Assembly: GCF_044465595.1 (NCBI RefSeq)
Contig: NZ_JBITLV010000006.1
Location: 124,001 to 188,000, forward strand
DNA from: Spongisporangium articulatum
Lineage (GTDB): Bacteria > Actinomycetota > Actinomycetes > Actinomycetales > Kineosporiaceae
Direction of reading: 5' to 3'
Length of the DNA: 64,000 nt
The notes under the pieces: model-generated
Database searches by the model: none
Told to the model about the DNA's origin: nothing
The model's input: only the letters and a program-made list of their open reading frames with translations
Translations under genes and position numbers: made by a program
Part shown: piece by piece, positions 44,961 through 52,596 of the stretch
Layout of the letters: each line of letters opens with the position of its first letter
How positions within the stretch are numbered: the first letter of the stretch is position 1

Positions 44961-45647
44961 ATGACCACTGGTGAGTCCCCTTCGGACCTGGCGGACGAGG
45001 GCGCCGTTCTCGAGCCCACCGCCGACGCCGTCCCCACGGCCGACGTGACGGCGGAACCGGCGGCCGCCCCGGCCGGCCGGACCGTGCTGGTGGCCGAGGA
45101 CGAGGCCTTGATCCGGCTCGACATCGTCGAGATGCTCCGCGAGTCCGGCTACACGGTGCTGGCCGAGGCCACCAACGGCGAGGAGGCGGTGAAGCTCGCC
45201 GAGGAGCACCGCCCTGACATCGTCGTCATGGACATCAAGATGCCGGTCCTCGACGGCATCTCGGCGGCCGAACGGATCGTCGGCGCAAAGATCGCCCCGG
45301 TGGTGCTGCTGACCGCGTTCTCCCAGCGTGAGCTGGTCGAACGGGCCTCCGAGGCCGGCGCGATGGCCTACGTCGTGAAGCCGTTCACGTCGGCCGACCT
45401 GGTGCCGGCCCTCGAGATCGCCCTGTCCCGCAACGCCCAGCTGAAGGCCCTCGAGGACGAGGTTGCCGACCTCGCCGAGCGGTTCGAGACGCGCAAGCTG
45501 GTCGACCGGGCCAAGGGCCTGCTGCAGGCCAAGTACGGGCTGACCGAGCCCGAGGCCTTCCGGTGGATCCAGAAGACCTCGATGGACAAGCGACTGACGA
45601 TGAAGGACGTCGCCTCCGCCGTGATCGCCTCCGCCAACGAGGCCTGA
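44961..45647 (+). CDS. pdtaR: ANTAR-type response regulator, PdtaR-like
   Basis: This 228-residue protein has a 40-residue Ala/Pro/Thr-rich head, a receiver domain with phospho-acceptor Asp91 (DIVVMDIKMPVLDG) and a C-terminal ANTAR RNA-binding domain (RKLVDRAKGLLQAKYGLTEP). ANTAR proteins bind paired hexaloop stems in nascent RNA and block termination once phosphorylated. It matches M. tuberculosis PdtaR (Rv1626) in layout and in lying between pyk and polA. Its kinase PdtaS is not in the window. Confidence 0.9.
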   Translation: MTTGESPSDLADEGAVLEPTADAVPTADVTAEPAAAPAGRTVLVAEDEALIRLDIVEMLRESGYTVLAEATNGEEAVKLAEEHRPDIVVMDIKMPVLDGISAAERIVGAKIAPVVLLTAFSQRELVERASEAGAMAYVVKPFTSADLVPALEIALSRNAQLKALEDEVADLAERFETRKLVDRAKGLLQAKYGLTEPEAFRWIQKTSMDKRLTMKDVASAVIASANEA

Positions 45648-45670
45648 GGCACGCCGGGTTAAGAGTTCGA

Positions 45671-45710
45671 CGGTGCCCGTCCCCTGGACCGGGGGGCGGG
45701 CACCGCTTTC
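45671..45710 (+). terminator. Hairpin terminator after pdtaR
   Basis: The 9-bp arms CGGTGCCCG (45671-45679) and CGGGCACCG (45697-45705), strengthened by inner CCCC/GGGG pairing, are followed by CTTTCGT. It is 23 bases after the pdtaR stop. Confidence 0.75.
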
Positions 45711-45915
45711 GTAACGCAGCGGAAACGACAACGTTGCCCGGTCAGAGGGCATATCCCCGGCACCTGCGGCGACACCGGAAATCTTCTAGGAAATCGTTGT
45801 CAAGCCTTGACCTTTCACCGCTCCGAGCCTGTTCTGCGCGCAACGCTGCGGTGGTAGCTTCACCGGCCAATAGCGCCCGCACAGTCGGTGCGGCGCGTAG
45901 GCGAAGAGGTAGGAC
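45711..45915 (+). other. Promoter region of livJ
   Basis: This 205-base gap holds the liv promoter. TTGACC near 45806 is a -35-like box, but its -10 partner is not clear. GAAGAGGTAGGAC just before the ATG provides a ribosome site. Confidence 0.35.
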
Positions 45916-47181
45916 ATGGTGAAGCCGGTACGTGCGCTCGCCGTCGTCGTGGTCGCGACGCTCGCGGTCGCGGCCTGCGGGGGCGGTTCGAGCAGTGAGG
46001 GTGGCGACGGCAGCAAGACGCTCGTCATCTCGACCGACCTGCCGATGCAGGGGTCCAACAAGGACGCGTCGCAGTCCACCGTCGACGCGATCAAGCTCTA
46101 CCTCGAGCAGCAGGGCAACAAGGCTGGCGACTACACCATCCAGCTGAAGCAGTACGACGACTCCACGGCCGCCACCGGCGCCTGGGACCCGGCGACCTGC
46201 TCGAAGAACGGCACCGACCACGTGGCCAACACCAACGAGGTGGCGGTCATGGGCACGCTGAACTCGGGTTGCGCCAAGCTGATCGTGCCGACCCTGAACC
46301 AGGACCCGGACGGCCCGATGCTCATGGTGTCGCACGCCAACACCAACGTCGGTCTGACCCAGAAGTACGACCCGGGCGAGCCCGAGAAGTACTTCCCGTC
46401 GGGTGAGCGTTCCTTCGCCCGCGTGGTCACCACCGACGACACCCAGGGTCTGGCCGACGCCCAGTTCGCGGCCGAGACGCTGAAGACCAAGTCGGTCTAC
46501 GTCCTCAACGACAACCAGACCTACGGTCAGGGCGTCGCCAAGACCTTCGCCACCGCGGCCCAGGCGGCGGGCATCAAGGTCATCGCCAACGAGGCGATCG
46601 ACCCCAAGGCCGCCAACTACACCGCGCTGATGCAGAAGATCAAGTCCTCGGGTGCGGACCTGATCTTCATGGGTGGCGTGTACGACGCCGGTAACGGCGG
46701 TCAGGTCATCAAGGACAAGGTCTCCGTCCTCGGCAAGAACGACGGCAAGGTCAAGTTCATGGCCCCCGACGGCTGGACTGGCTACACCGACTTCCTGAAG
46801 CAGCCCGAGTCGGAGGGTGTCTACCTCTCCTTCGCCGGCCTCGCCAGCGACGTGCTGCTGAAGACCCCGGGCGCGGGCCAGAAGTTCCTGGAGGCCTACA
46901 AGGCGAAGTACGGCGCCGACCCGGTCGGCTCGTACCCGCTGTACGGCGTGGCGGCGGTCCAGGTCATCCTGGCCGCCATCGCCAAGTCGGACGGCACCCG
47001 CAAGGGTGTCCGGGACGCGGTGTTCGAGGGTGACGGGATCACGATCCCCGCCGCCGAGTCCGTCCTGGGCAAGGACATCAAGATCGACCCGGCCACCGGT
47101 GACACCAACAACAAGGACATCTCCATCGAGCTCGTCAAGAGTGGCAAGGAGACGTTCCTGAAGGCCCAGGCCGTCAGCTGA
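45916..47181 (+). CDS. livJ: Branched-chain amino acid ABC transporter, binding lipoprotein
   Basis: This 421-residue LivJ/LivK-type binding protein has a signal peptide with lipobox LAVAACGGG and a mature part with the two-lobe pattern (LVISTDLPMQGSNKD, VYVLNDNQTYGQGVAKTF). It captures leucine, isoleucine, valine or related amides outside the cell. It is the first liv gene; a strong hairpin after it probably lets it be made in excess over the membrane parts. Confidence 0.92.
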   Translation: MVKPVRALAVVVVATLAVAACGGGSSSEGGDGSKTLVISTDLPMQGSNKDASQSTVDAIKLYLEQQGNKAGDYTIQLKQYDDSTAATGAWDPATCSKNGTDHVANTNEVAVMGTLNSGCAKLIVPTLNQDPDGPMLMVSHANTNVGLTQKYDPGEPEKYFPSGERSFARVVTTDDTQGLADAQFAAETLKTKSVYVLNDNQTYGQGVAKTFATAAQAAGIKVIANEAIDPKAANYTALMQKIKSSGADLIFMGGVYDAGNGGQVIKDKVSVLGKNDGKVKFMAPDGWTGYTDFLKQPESEGVYLSFAGLASDVLLKTPGAGQKFLEAYKAKYGADPVGSYPLYGVAAVQVILAAIAKSDGTRKGVRDAVFEGDGITIPAAESVLGKDIKIDPATGDTNNKDISIELVKSGKETFLKAQAVS

Positions 47182-47197
47182 CGACCTGCTGAACGAC

Positions 47198-47238
47198 GGA
47201 CGGCGGGGGCCGGGCTTCGATTCCGGCCCCCGCCGTCC
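47198..47238 (+). terminator. 16-bp hairpin between livJ and livH (partial terminator)
   Basis: A perfect 16-bp stem, 47198-47213 with 47223-47238, encloses a nine-base loop. No U-run follows. Such hairpins behind a binding-protein gene usually stabilise its mRNA or stop part of the transcripts before the permease genes. Confidence 0.8.
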
Positions 47239-47297
47239 TGCAACTCGCGGAAAGTCGTGGGCTCCAACAATTCTGCGGCAAGGAAGGCACCCAGCAG

Positions 47298-48350
47298 ATG
47301 GCACAGGCAACGGTCGAGGAAGTCGAGGCCACACCGCCTCGGCGGGCGGGCGACATCGTCGTCCCCGTCATCGGGTTCGCACTCCTGGGGCTGGCCGCCC
47401 TGTGGCTGATCGTCGAGTTCGTCGGCCAGCCGTCGCAGTTCACCGAGTACACGCTGGCGGGGCTGAACAACGGGGCGCTCTACGCCCTGATCGCCCTGGG
47501 CTACACGCTCGTCTACGGCATCATCGAGCTGATCAACTTCTCCCACGGTGACCTGTTCATGCTGTCCACCGTGGTCAGCGGCATCGTCGCCGTCACCCTC
47601 CTCGGCGCCGCTTCGACCATCTCCGTGGGCTCGATCGTCGCGGTGTTCGTCGCGCTGGTGGTCGCCATGTTCGCGGCCGCGGCCGTCAACACCACCGCCG
47701 AACGGGTCGCCTACCGGCGGCTGCGCCGGGCCCCGAAGCTCGCCCCGCTGATCACGGCGGTCGGCCTGAGCTTCATCTACCAGTGGCTCGGACAGCAGTC
47801 CTGGATGAGTGGTTCGGCTCCCAAGAACTGGCCGAGCCTGCTGCGCAACCGTTCCTTCGAGGTCGGAAACGTGACGGTGCCCTGGGGCACCGTCATCGTC
47901 ATCGCGGTCACCATCCCGCTGCTGCTCGGGCTGACCTACATCGTCCAGAGCACCCGCCAGGGCAAGGCCATGCGGGCCACCGCGCAGGACCAGGACGCCG
48001 CCCGCCTGATGGGCATCGACGTGGACCGCACGATCGCCTTCACCTTCGCTCTCGGTGGCGCCATGGCCGGGGCGGCCGGCCTGCTGTGGCTGGAGTCGGT
48101 GGCGACCACGCGCTACGACGCGGGTTTCAAGCTCGGCCTGATCGCCTTCACCGCGGCGGTTCTGGGCGGCATCGGCAACCTGAACGGCGCCGTGCTGGGC
48201 GGGTTCCTGATCGGCCTGATCGAAGCCTGGAACGACGGTCTCGGCCTGGGGCCGAACTGGTCGAACAGCGTCGTGTTCACGATCCTCATCGCGCTGATGG
48301 TGTTCCGGCCCGAAGGCATCCTCGGCAACGCGACGACGGAGAAGGTGTGA
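47298..48350 (+). CDS. livH: Branched-chain amino acid ABC permease LivH
   Basis: This 350-residue permease has about eight to nine hydrophobic segments. The family marks are NNGALYALIALGYTLVYGII near the start and RATAQDQDAARLMGIDVDR, the cytoplasmic loop that docks the ATPases. It has a 40-residue N-terminal extension. AAGGAAGG precedes the ATG. Confidence 0.92.
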   Translation: MAQATVEEVEATPPRRAGDIVVPVIGFALLGLAALWLIVEFVGQPSQFTEYTLAGLNNGALYALIALGYTLVYGIIELINFSHGDLFMLSTVVSGIVAVTLLGAASTISVGSIVAVFVALVVAMFAAAAVNTTAERVAYRRLRRAPKLAPLITAVGLSFIYQWLGQQSWMSGSAPKNWPSLLRNRSFEVGNVTVPWGTVIVIAVTIPLLLGLTYIVQSTRQGKAMRATAQDQDAARLMGIDVDRTIAFTFALGGAMAGAAGLLWLESVATTRYDAGFKLGLIAFTAAVLGGIGNLNGAVLGGFLIGLIEAWNDGLGLGPNWSNSVVFTILIALMVFRPEGILGNATTEKV

Positions 48351-48351
48351 C

Positions 48352-49629
48352 GTGACGACCACTACGGACACCACCAACGGCAACGGTCCCGGCAGCGGCA
48401 GCGGCAGCGGCAGCGGCAACGGGGCCTCGTCCGCCGGCCCGGTCGGCTGGCTGCGGGAGCGGGCCTGGCCGATCGGGTTCCTGATCGCCGCGCTGCTGAT
48501 CTTCTCGCTGTATCAGTGGGTCGTGCCTAACTCCTCGCCGGAGTTCAAGGACTTCATCCGCGGCTGGTTCAACCAGGCCGCCATCAACGAGTGCATCATC
48601 TGGGTCATCTTCGCCCTCGGCCTGAACATCGTGGTCGGGTATGCGGGCCTGCTCGACCTCGGATACGTGGCCTTCTGGGCGCTGGGCGGCTACTTCGCAG
48701 GTTGGGTGATGTCGCCGTTCTTCAACCAGGTCAAGATCAACTTCCTGGGCAACCCCTGGCCCGGGCAGGAACGCGGCATCCACCTCAGCTTCTGGTTGGT
48801 GCTGCCGCTGGCCGGCCTGTTCTGCGCTCTGTGGGGCGTACTGATCGGCGCCCCGACCCTGCGGCTCAAGGGCGACTACCTGGCCATCGTGACCCTCGGG
48901 TTCGGCGAGATCATCCCGCAGATCTTCATGAACGCCGAGGACATCAAGGGCTTCAACCTGAGCAACGGGGTCAAGGGCATCAGCCCGGTCGACCGGATCA
49001 CCCTCGGGCCGCTGTCGAACATCCCGAACGTCCCCGAGCAGCTGGGCCCCTTCAACCTGAACGCCAAGTTCGTGATCTTCTGCCTGTTGGCCGCCTTCTG
49101 CATGTTCGTCTCGCTGCGGATCCGCGAGGGGCGGCTGGGCCGGGCCTGGCTGGCCATCCGCGAGGACGAACTGGCGGCCAGCATGATGGGCGTCCCGCTG
49201 ATGCGGACCAAGCTCGCCGCCTACGCGGTCGGGGCGTCCGCCGGCGGGATCGGGGGCGTGGCCTATGCCGAGCACGTCAACGGCGTCCTGCCCGACACCT
49301 TCAAGTTCTCCGCCTCCATCACCCTGTTGGCAATGGTCGTGCTGGGCGGGATGGGCAACGTCTGGGGTGTCACCCTCGGGGCCGTGCTGATCGCCTGGAT
49401 CAACAACACGGGTCTGGCCCAGTTCGGTGACACCGTCAACAGCACGCTCGGGACGAACATCAACTTCCCGGCCCAGAACTTCCTGCTCTTCGGGTTGATC
49501 CTGGTGCTGATGATGCTGTTCCGGCGCGAAGGCCTGCTGCCCGAGGCCCGCACGAGGCAGGTGCTCCAGGAACCGGAGCGTGGTGAGGTCGAAGCGGTCG
49601 GGGCCGACCTGGAAGGAGACCCGGTATGA
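48352..49629 (+). CDS. livM: Branched-chain amino acid ABC permease LivM
   Basis: This 425-residue permease pairs with LivH. IVVGYAGLLDLGYVAFWALG and GDYLAIVTLGFGEI are the diagnostic blocks; the ATPase-docking loop is WLAIREDELAASMMGVPLM. The N-terminus carries a Thr run and a Gly-Ser repeat (48391-48414, GGCAGC four times). The GTG follows the livH stop by one base; the end overlaps livG by four. Confidence 0.92.
   Translation: MTTTTDTTNGNGPGSGSGSGSGNGASSAGPVGWLRERAWPIGFLIAALLIFSLYQWVVPNSSPEFKDFIRGWFNQAAINECIIWVIFALGLNIVVGYAGLLDLGYVAFWALGGYFAGWVMSPFFNQVKINFLGNPWPGQERGIHLSFWLVLPLAGLFCALWGVLIGAPTLRLKGDYLAIVTLGFGEIIPQIFMNAEDIKGFNLSNGVKGISPVDRITLGPLSNIPNVPEQLGPFNLNAKFVIFCLLAAFCMFVSLRIREGRLGRAWLAIREDELAASMMGVPLMRTKLAAYAVGASAGGIGGVAYAEHVNGVLPDTFKFSASITLLAMVVLGGMGNVWGVTLGAVLIAWINNTGLAQFGDTVNSTLGTNINFPAQNFLLFGLILVLMMLFRREGLLPEARTRQVLQEPERGEVEAVGADLEGDPV
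48391..48414 (+). repeat. 6-bp tandem repeat GGCAGC, four units
   Basis: It encodes a Gly-Ser linker at the start of LivM. Slippage would stay in frame. Confidence 0.85.
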
Positions 49630-50462
49630 CCGTCGAGGAGACCGCGGCACCGGCGGGCGCGCCGTTGTCGGACGTCAACCGCATCAGCGCGGAACGCATC
49701 ACGATCCGGTTCGGCGGGCTGACCGCCGTCGACGACGTGTCGTTCACCGTCCCGGACAAGTCGGTGGTCAGCCTGATCGGCCCCAACGGGGCGGGCAAGA
49801 CCACGTTCTTCAACGTCCTCACCGGGTTGTACCGCCCGACGCTGGGCCGGGTCTTCCTGGACGGCAAGGACGTCACCGCGCTGCCCCCGCACCGGATCGC
49901 GCAGGTCGGGCTGGCCCGGACGTTCCAGAACATCCGGCTGTTCAACCTCATGACGGCCGAGGAGAACGTCATGGTGGCGATGCACTCGCACATGAAGTCC
50001 GGCATCGTCGGCACCGTGCTGCGCACCCCCCGGCAGCGCCGTGAGGAGCGCGAGGGCAAGGAGTTCGCCCGCGAACTGCTCGACTACGTCGGCATCGGCA
50101 AGACCCGTGACGAGTACGCGCGCAACCTCTCCTACGGCGACCAGCGCCGGCTCGAGGTTGCGCGGGCTCTCGCGCTGCGGCCGAAGGTCCTGCTGCTGGA
50201 CGAGCCGACGGCGGGCATGAACCCGCAGGAGTCGGCCCAGTTCGTGCAGTTCGTCCGCAAGGTGCGCACCGACTACGACGTCTCGGTCCTGCTGATCGAG
50301 CACGACATGAGCGTCGTCATGGAGGTCAGTGAGCGGATCACGGTGCTCGACCGGGGAACGAAGATCGCCGAGGGTCTGCCCCAGGAGATCCGCGAGAACG
50401 AGCAGGTCATCGAGGCGTACCTGGGTAAGACCGGGACCGAGGGATACGGGGTGGACCTGTGA
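49626..50462 (+). CDS. livG: Branched-chain amino acid ABC transporter ATPase LivG
   Basis: This 278-residue ATPase has Walker A GPNGAGKTT, signature LSYGDQRRLEVARALAL and Walker B VLLLDEPTAGMNPQE, with IEHDMSVVM as H-loop; the NPQE after Walker B is a LivG mark. It is coupled on both sides by four-base overlaps. Confidence 0.94.
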   Translation: MTVEETAAPAGAPLSDVNRISAERITIRFGGLTAVDDVSFTVPDKSVVSLIGPNGAGKTTFFNVLTGLYRPTLGRVFLDGKDVTALPPHRIAQVGLARTFQNIRLFNLMTAEENVMVAMHSHMKSGIVGTVLRTPRQRREEREGKEFARELLDYVGIGKTRDEYARNLSYGDQRRLEVARALALRPKVLLLDEPTAGMNPQESAQFVQFVRKVRTDYDVSVLLIEHDMSVVMEVSERITVLDRGTKIAEGLPQEIRENEQVIEAYLGKTGTEGYGVDL

Positions 50463-51214
50463 CCACGTCGACCGAGGGCAAGCCGGCCGCCCGCAAGACC
50501 GGTGAGGACCTGCTCGTCGTCGAGGACCTGCACGTCAGTTACGGCGCGATCGCCGCGGTCAAGGGCATCTCGCTCAAGGTCAAGCCAGGGGAGATCGTCG
50601 CGCTGGTCGGCTCCAACGGGGCCGGCAAGTCGACGACCCTGCGCACCATCTCCGGCCTGATCCGGCCGAAGTCGGGCAGCGTCGTGTTCGAGGGCAAGAA
50701 CCTGGTCGGCGTGCCCGGCCACAAGGTCGTCGGTGCGGGCATCACGCAGTCACCCGAGGGCCGGCGGATCTTCCCGAAGATGACAGTCCACGAGAACCTC
50801 GAGCTGGGCGCCTTCCTGCGCAACGACAAGGCGGAGATCGAGGCCGACCTCGATCGCGTGCTCGAGCTCTTCCCACGGCTCAAGGAACGCATCAGCCAGA
50901 AGGCGGGCACCATGTCCGGCGGTGAGCAGCAGATGCTCGCGGTCGGCCGGGCCCTGATGGGGCGGCCGCACCTGCTGCTGCTCGACGAGCCGTCGATGGG
51001 CCTCGCCCCGGTGCTGGTCGACCTGATCTTCGACACGATCCGGACGATCCGGGACCAGGGCACGACGGTCATGGTCGTCGAGCAGAACGCCCTCGCGGCG
51101 CTGCGGATCGGCGACTACGCCTACGTCCTGGAGACCGGGCAGGTGAAGACCGAGGGCCTGGCCCGCGACCTGCTCAACGACCCCGAGGTGATCAACGCCT
51201 ACCTCGGCGGCTGA
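50459..51214 (+). CDS. livF: Branched-chain amino acid ABC transporter ATPase LivF
   Basis: This 251-residue ATPase has Walker A GSNGAGKST, the LivF block GITQSPEGRRIFPKMTV, signature MSGGEQQMLAVGRALM, Walker B LLLLDEPSMGLAPVL and VVEQNALAAL. It is the last liv gene; an inverted repeat element begins six bases after its stop and may end the transcript. Confidence 0.94.
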   Translation: MTTSTEGKPAARKTGEDLLVVEDLHVSYGAIAAVKGISLKVKPGEIVALVGSNGAGKSTTLRTISGLIRPKSGSVVFEGKNLVGVPGHKVVGAGITQSPEGRRIFPKMTVHENLELGAFLRNDKAEIEADLDRVLELFPRLKERISQKAGTMSGGEQQMLAVGRALMGRPHLLLLDEPSMGLAPVLVDLIFDTIRTIRDQGTTVMVVEQNALAALRIGDYAYVLETGQVKTEGLARDLLNDPEVINAYLGG

Positions 51215-51219
51215 CCCCA

Positions 51220-51309
51220 GGTCGTGATCAAGGAATTCGTTCCACGGCCCCGGAGCGGAAGCTCCGGGGCCGTCGTCCCTGCCGTGCAATGAATTCCTTG
51301 ATCACGACC
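51220..51309. repeat. Long inverted repeat, GGTCGTGATCA family, copy 2
   Basis: The arms 51220-51247 and 51282-51309 are 28 bases and pair at 26 positions, the outer 19 perfectly. Inside is a separate perfect 12-bp hairpin, 51245-51256 with 51261-51272, closed by a GGAA tetraloop. The outer 11 bases equal those of copy 1 at 43188, while the inner sequence differs. The total length is 90 bases, as in copy 1. Confidence 0.9.
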
Positions 51310-51534
51310 ACAGTGAGGCCACGACCACGGTGCGTAGGCAGGGGTGTTGTCGAGGCGGGAATCCACCGCCGAAGGCATCGGTAGAGGTTCGATCAGATGA
51401 CGTTTTCCGTCGTCTGTCCCGCTACGGCCCGGATCGGCCGTAGCATTCCGAGAGTCGTTCCGGGGGGACCCGGGACGGCGGGTCGAGAAGAGAGTTCGGC
51501 ACCGTCCGACGGGGAGTCCGACAGGAGGTTGACC
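51310..51534 (+). promoter_or_regulatory. Leader region before the acetyltransferase
   Basis: It holds a 9-bp hairpin, GCTACGGCC at 51421-51429 with GGCCGTAGC at 51436-51444, and an AGGAGG ribosome site at 51523-51528. An in-frame ATG at 51397 exists, but the sequence it would add is low-complexity. There is no other gene. Confidence 0.5.
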
Positions 51535-52152
51535 GTGTCCCGCGTGGCGATCGAGGTACTCACCGCCGGCCCGGACGAACTCGCCGACGTCCTACGGCTG
51601 TGGTCCGACGCGCGCGACGAGATGGTCCGCCTCGGCCGCGCCACCGCCCCCGTCGAGCAGATCGCCCCCCGCTTGGAGCAGGGCATCCGGGACGGCCGGC
51701 TGGAGGTCCTCCTGGCTCGTCGGGAGGGGCGTGCCGTCGGCTTCGTCGTCCTGCGCGAGACGCCGCTGAGCTTCCTGCTGGAACCGTCCCTGTCGATCGA
51801 CGAGCTGTTCGTCGCCCATGAGCACCGCCGCCACGGGGTGGCCCGCGCGATCCTCACCCACGTCGCCAGCCGGGCCGAGGCCAGCGGGGCCGACCAGATC
51901 GTCTCGAGCGTGAACCCGTTGGCCCGCGAGACGCACCGCTTCTTCGCCCGCCTGGGCTTCGCCCCGCTGACCGTACGCCGGGCCGTCGCGCCCGCCGTCC
52001 TGCGCCGTCGGCTGTGCGGTGACGCGCCCCGTGGGGCGCTGGAGGACCTGCTCTCGCGGCGACGGTCGATGCGGGCCCGAGGGCGCCGCCGTCCGCTGGG
52101 GGTCGAGGAGTACCCGGCCGGCGGCCCCGACGCGGCGGCCGGCTGGGGCTGA
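51535..52152 (+). CDS. GNAT-family N-acetyltransferase
   Basis: This 205-residue protein has the acetyl-CoA loop in LSIDELFVAHEHRRHGVARA and the C-terminal NPLARETHRFFARLGFAP, the usual end of the GNAT core. About 50 basic, disordered residues follow. The acceptor is unknown. The GTG at 51535 is chosen for the AGGAGG site six bases upstream. Confidence 0.85.
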   Translation: MSRVAIEVLTAGPDELADVLRLWSDARDEMVRLGRATAPVEQIAPRLEQGIRDGRLEVLLARREGRAVGFVVLRETPLSFLLEPSLSIDELFVAHEHRRHGVARAILTHVASRAEASGADQIVSSVNPLARETHRFFARLGFAPLTVRRAVAPAVLRRRLCGDAPRGALEDLLSRRRSMRARGRRRPLGVEEYPAGGPDAAAGWG

Positions 52153-52163
52153 AAAAAGCTCTC

Positions 52164-52577
52164 CTAGGAGCGCATCTCGCGCAGGGTGCAGGTGATCCGG
52201 GCGGTGCACACCGCTCGGCCCTGTTCGTCGGTGATGGACACCTGGTAGGTCGCCACGCTGCCCCCGAGGTGCACGGGCGTCGCCGTCCCGGTGACGGTCC
52301 CCGACGTGACGCCCCGGTGGTGCGTGGCGTTGATGTCGACCCCCATCGCGATCTTTCCCATCGTCATCGCGTGCAGCGCCGCACCGGTCGAGCCCAGGCT
52401 CTCGGCGAGGACGCAGGAGGCGCCGCCGTGCAGCAGGCCGTAGGGCTGGGTGTTGCCCTCGACCGGCATCGTCGCCACGACCTTCTCGGCCGAGGCCTCC
52501 AGGATCTGCACGCCCATCGTCCGGTTCAACGCGCCCAACGGGTCGGAGGTACCGGGAAACAGCTGGTTGTCGGACAT
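52164..52577 (-). CDS. PaaI-type hotdog thioesterase
   Basis: This 137-residue protein has the hotdog motif YGLLHGGASCVLAESLGS and ATHHRGVTSGTVTGTATPVH. It probably cleaves acyl- or aryl-CoA thioesters; the substrate is unknown. Its ATG (52575-52577) overlaps a possible ATG of the divergent polA frame, so the two promoters must lie inside each other's 5' end. It converges on the acetyltransferase with 11 bases between. Confidence 0.9.
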   Translation of the reverse strand: MSDNQLFPGTSDPLGALNRTMGVQILEASAEKVVATMPVEGNTQPYGLLHGGASCVLAESLGSTGAALHAMTMGKIAMGVDINATHHRGVTSGTVTGTATPVHLGGSVATYQVSITDEQGRAVCTARITCTLREMRS

Positions 52578-52583
52578 GGGTCA

Positions 52584-52589
52584 TAGGGT
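52584..52589 (+). promoter_or_regulatory. -10 box of polA
   Basis: TAGGGT ends seven bases before the GTG at 52597. This supports the GTG as the start and a leaderless mRNA. Confidence 0.5.
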
Positions 52590-52596
52590 GGCACCC

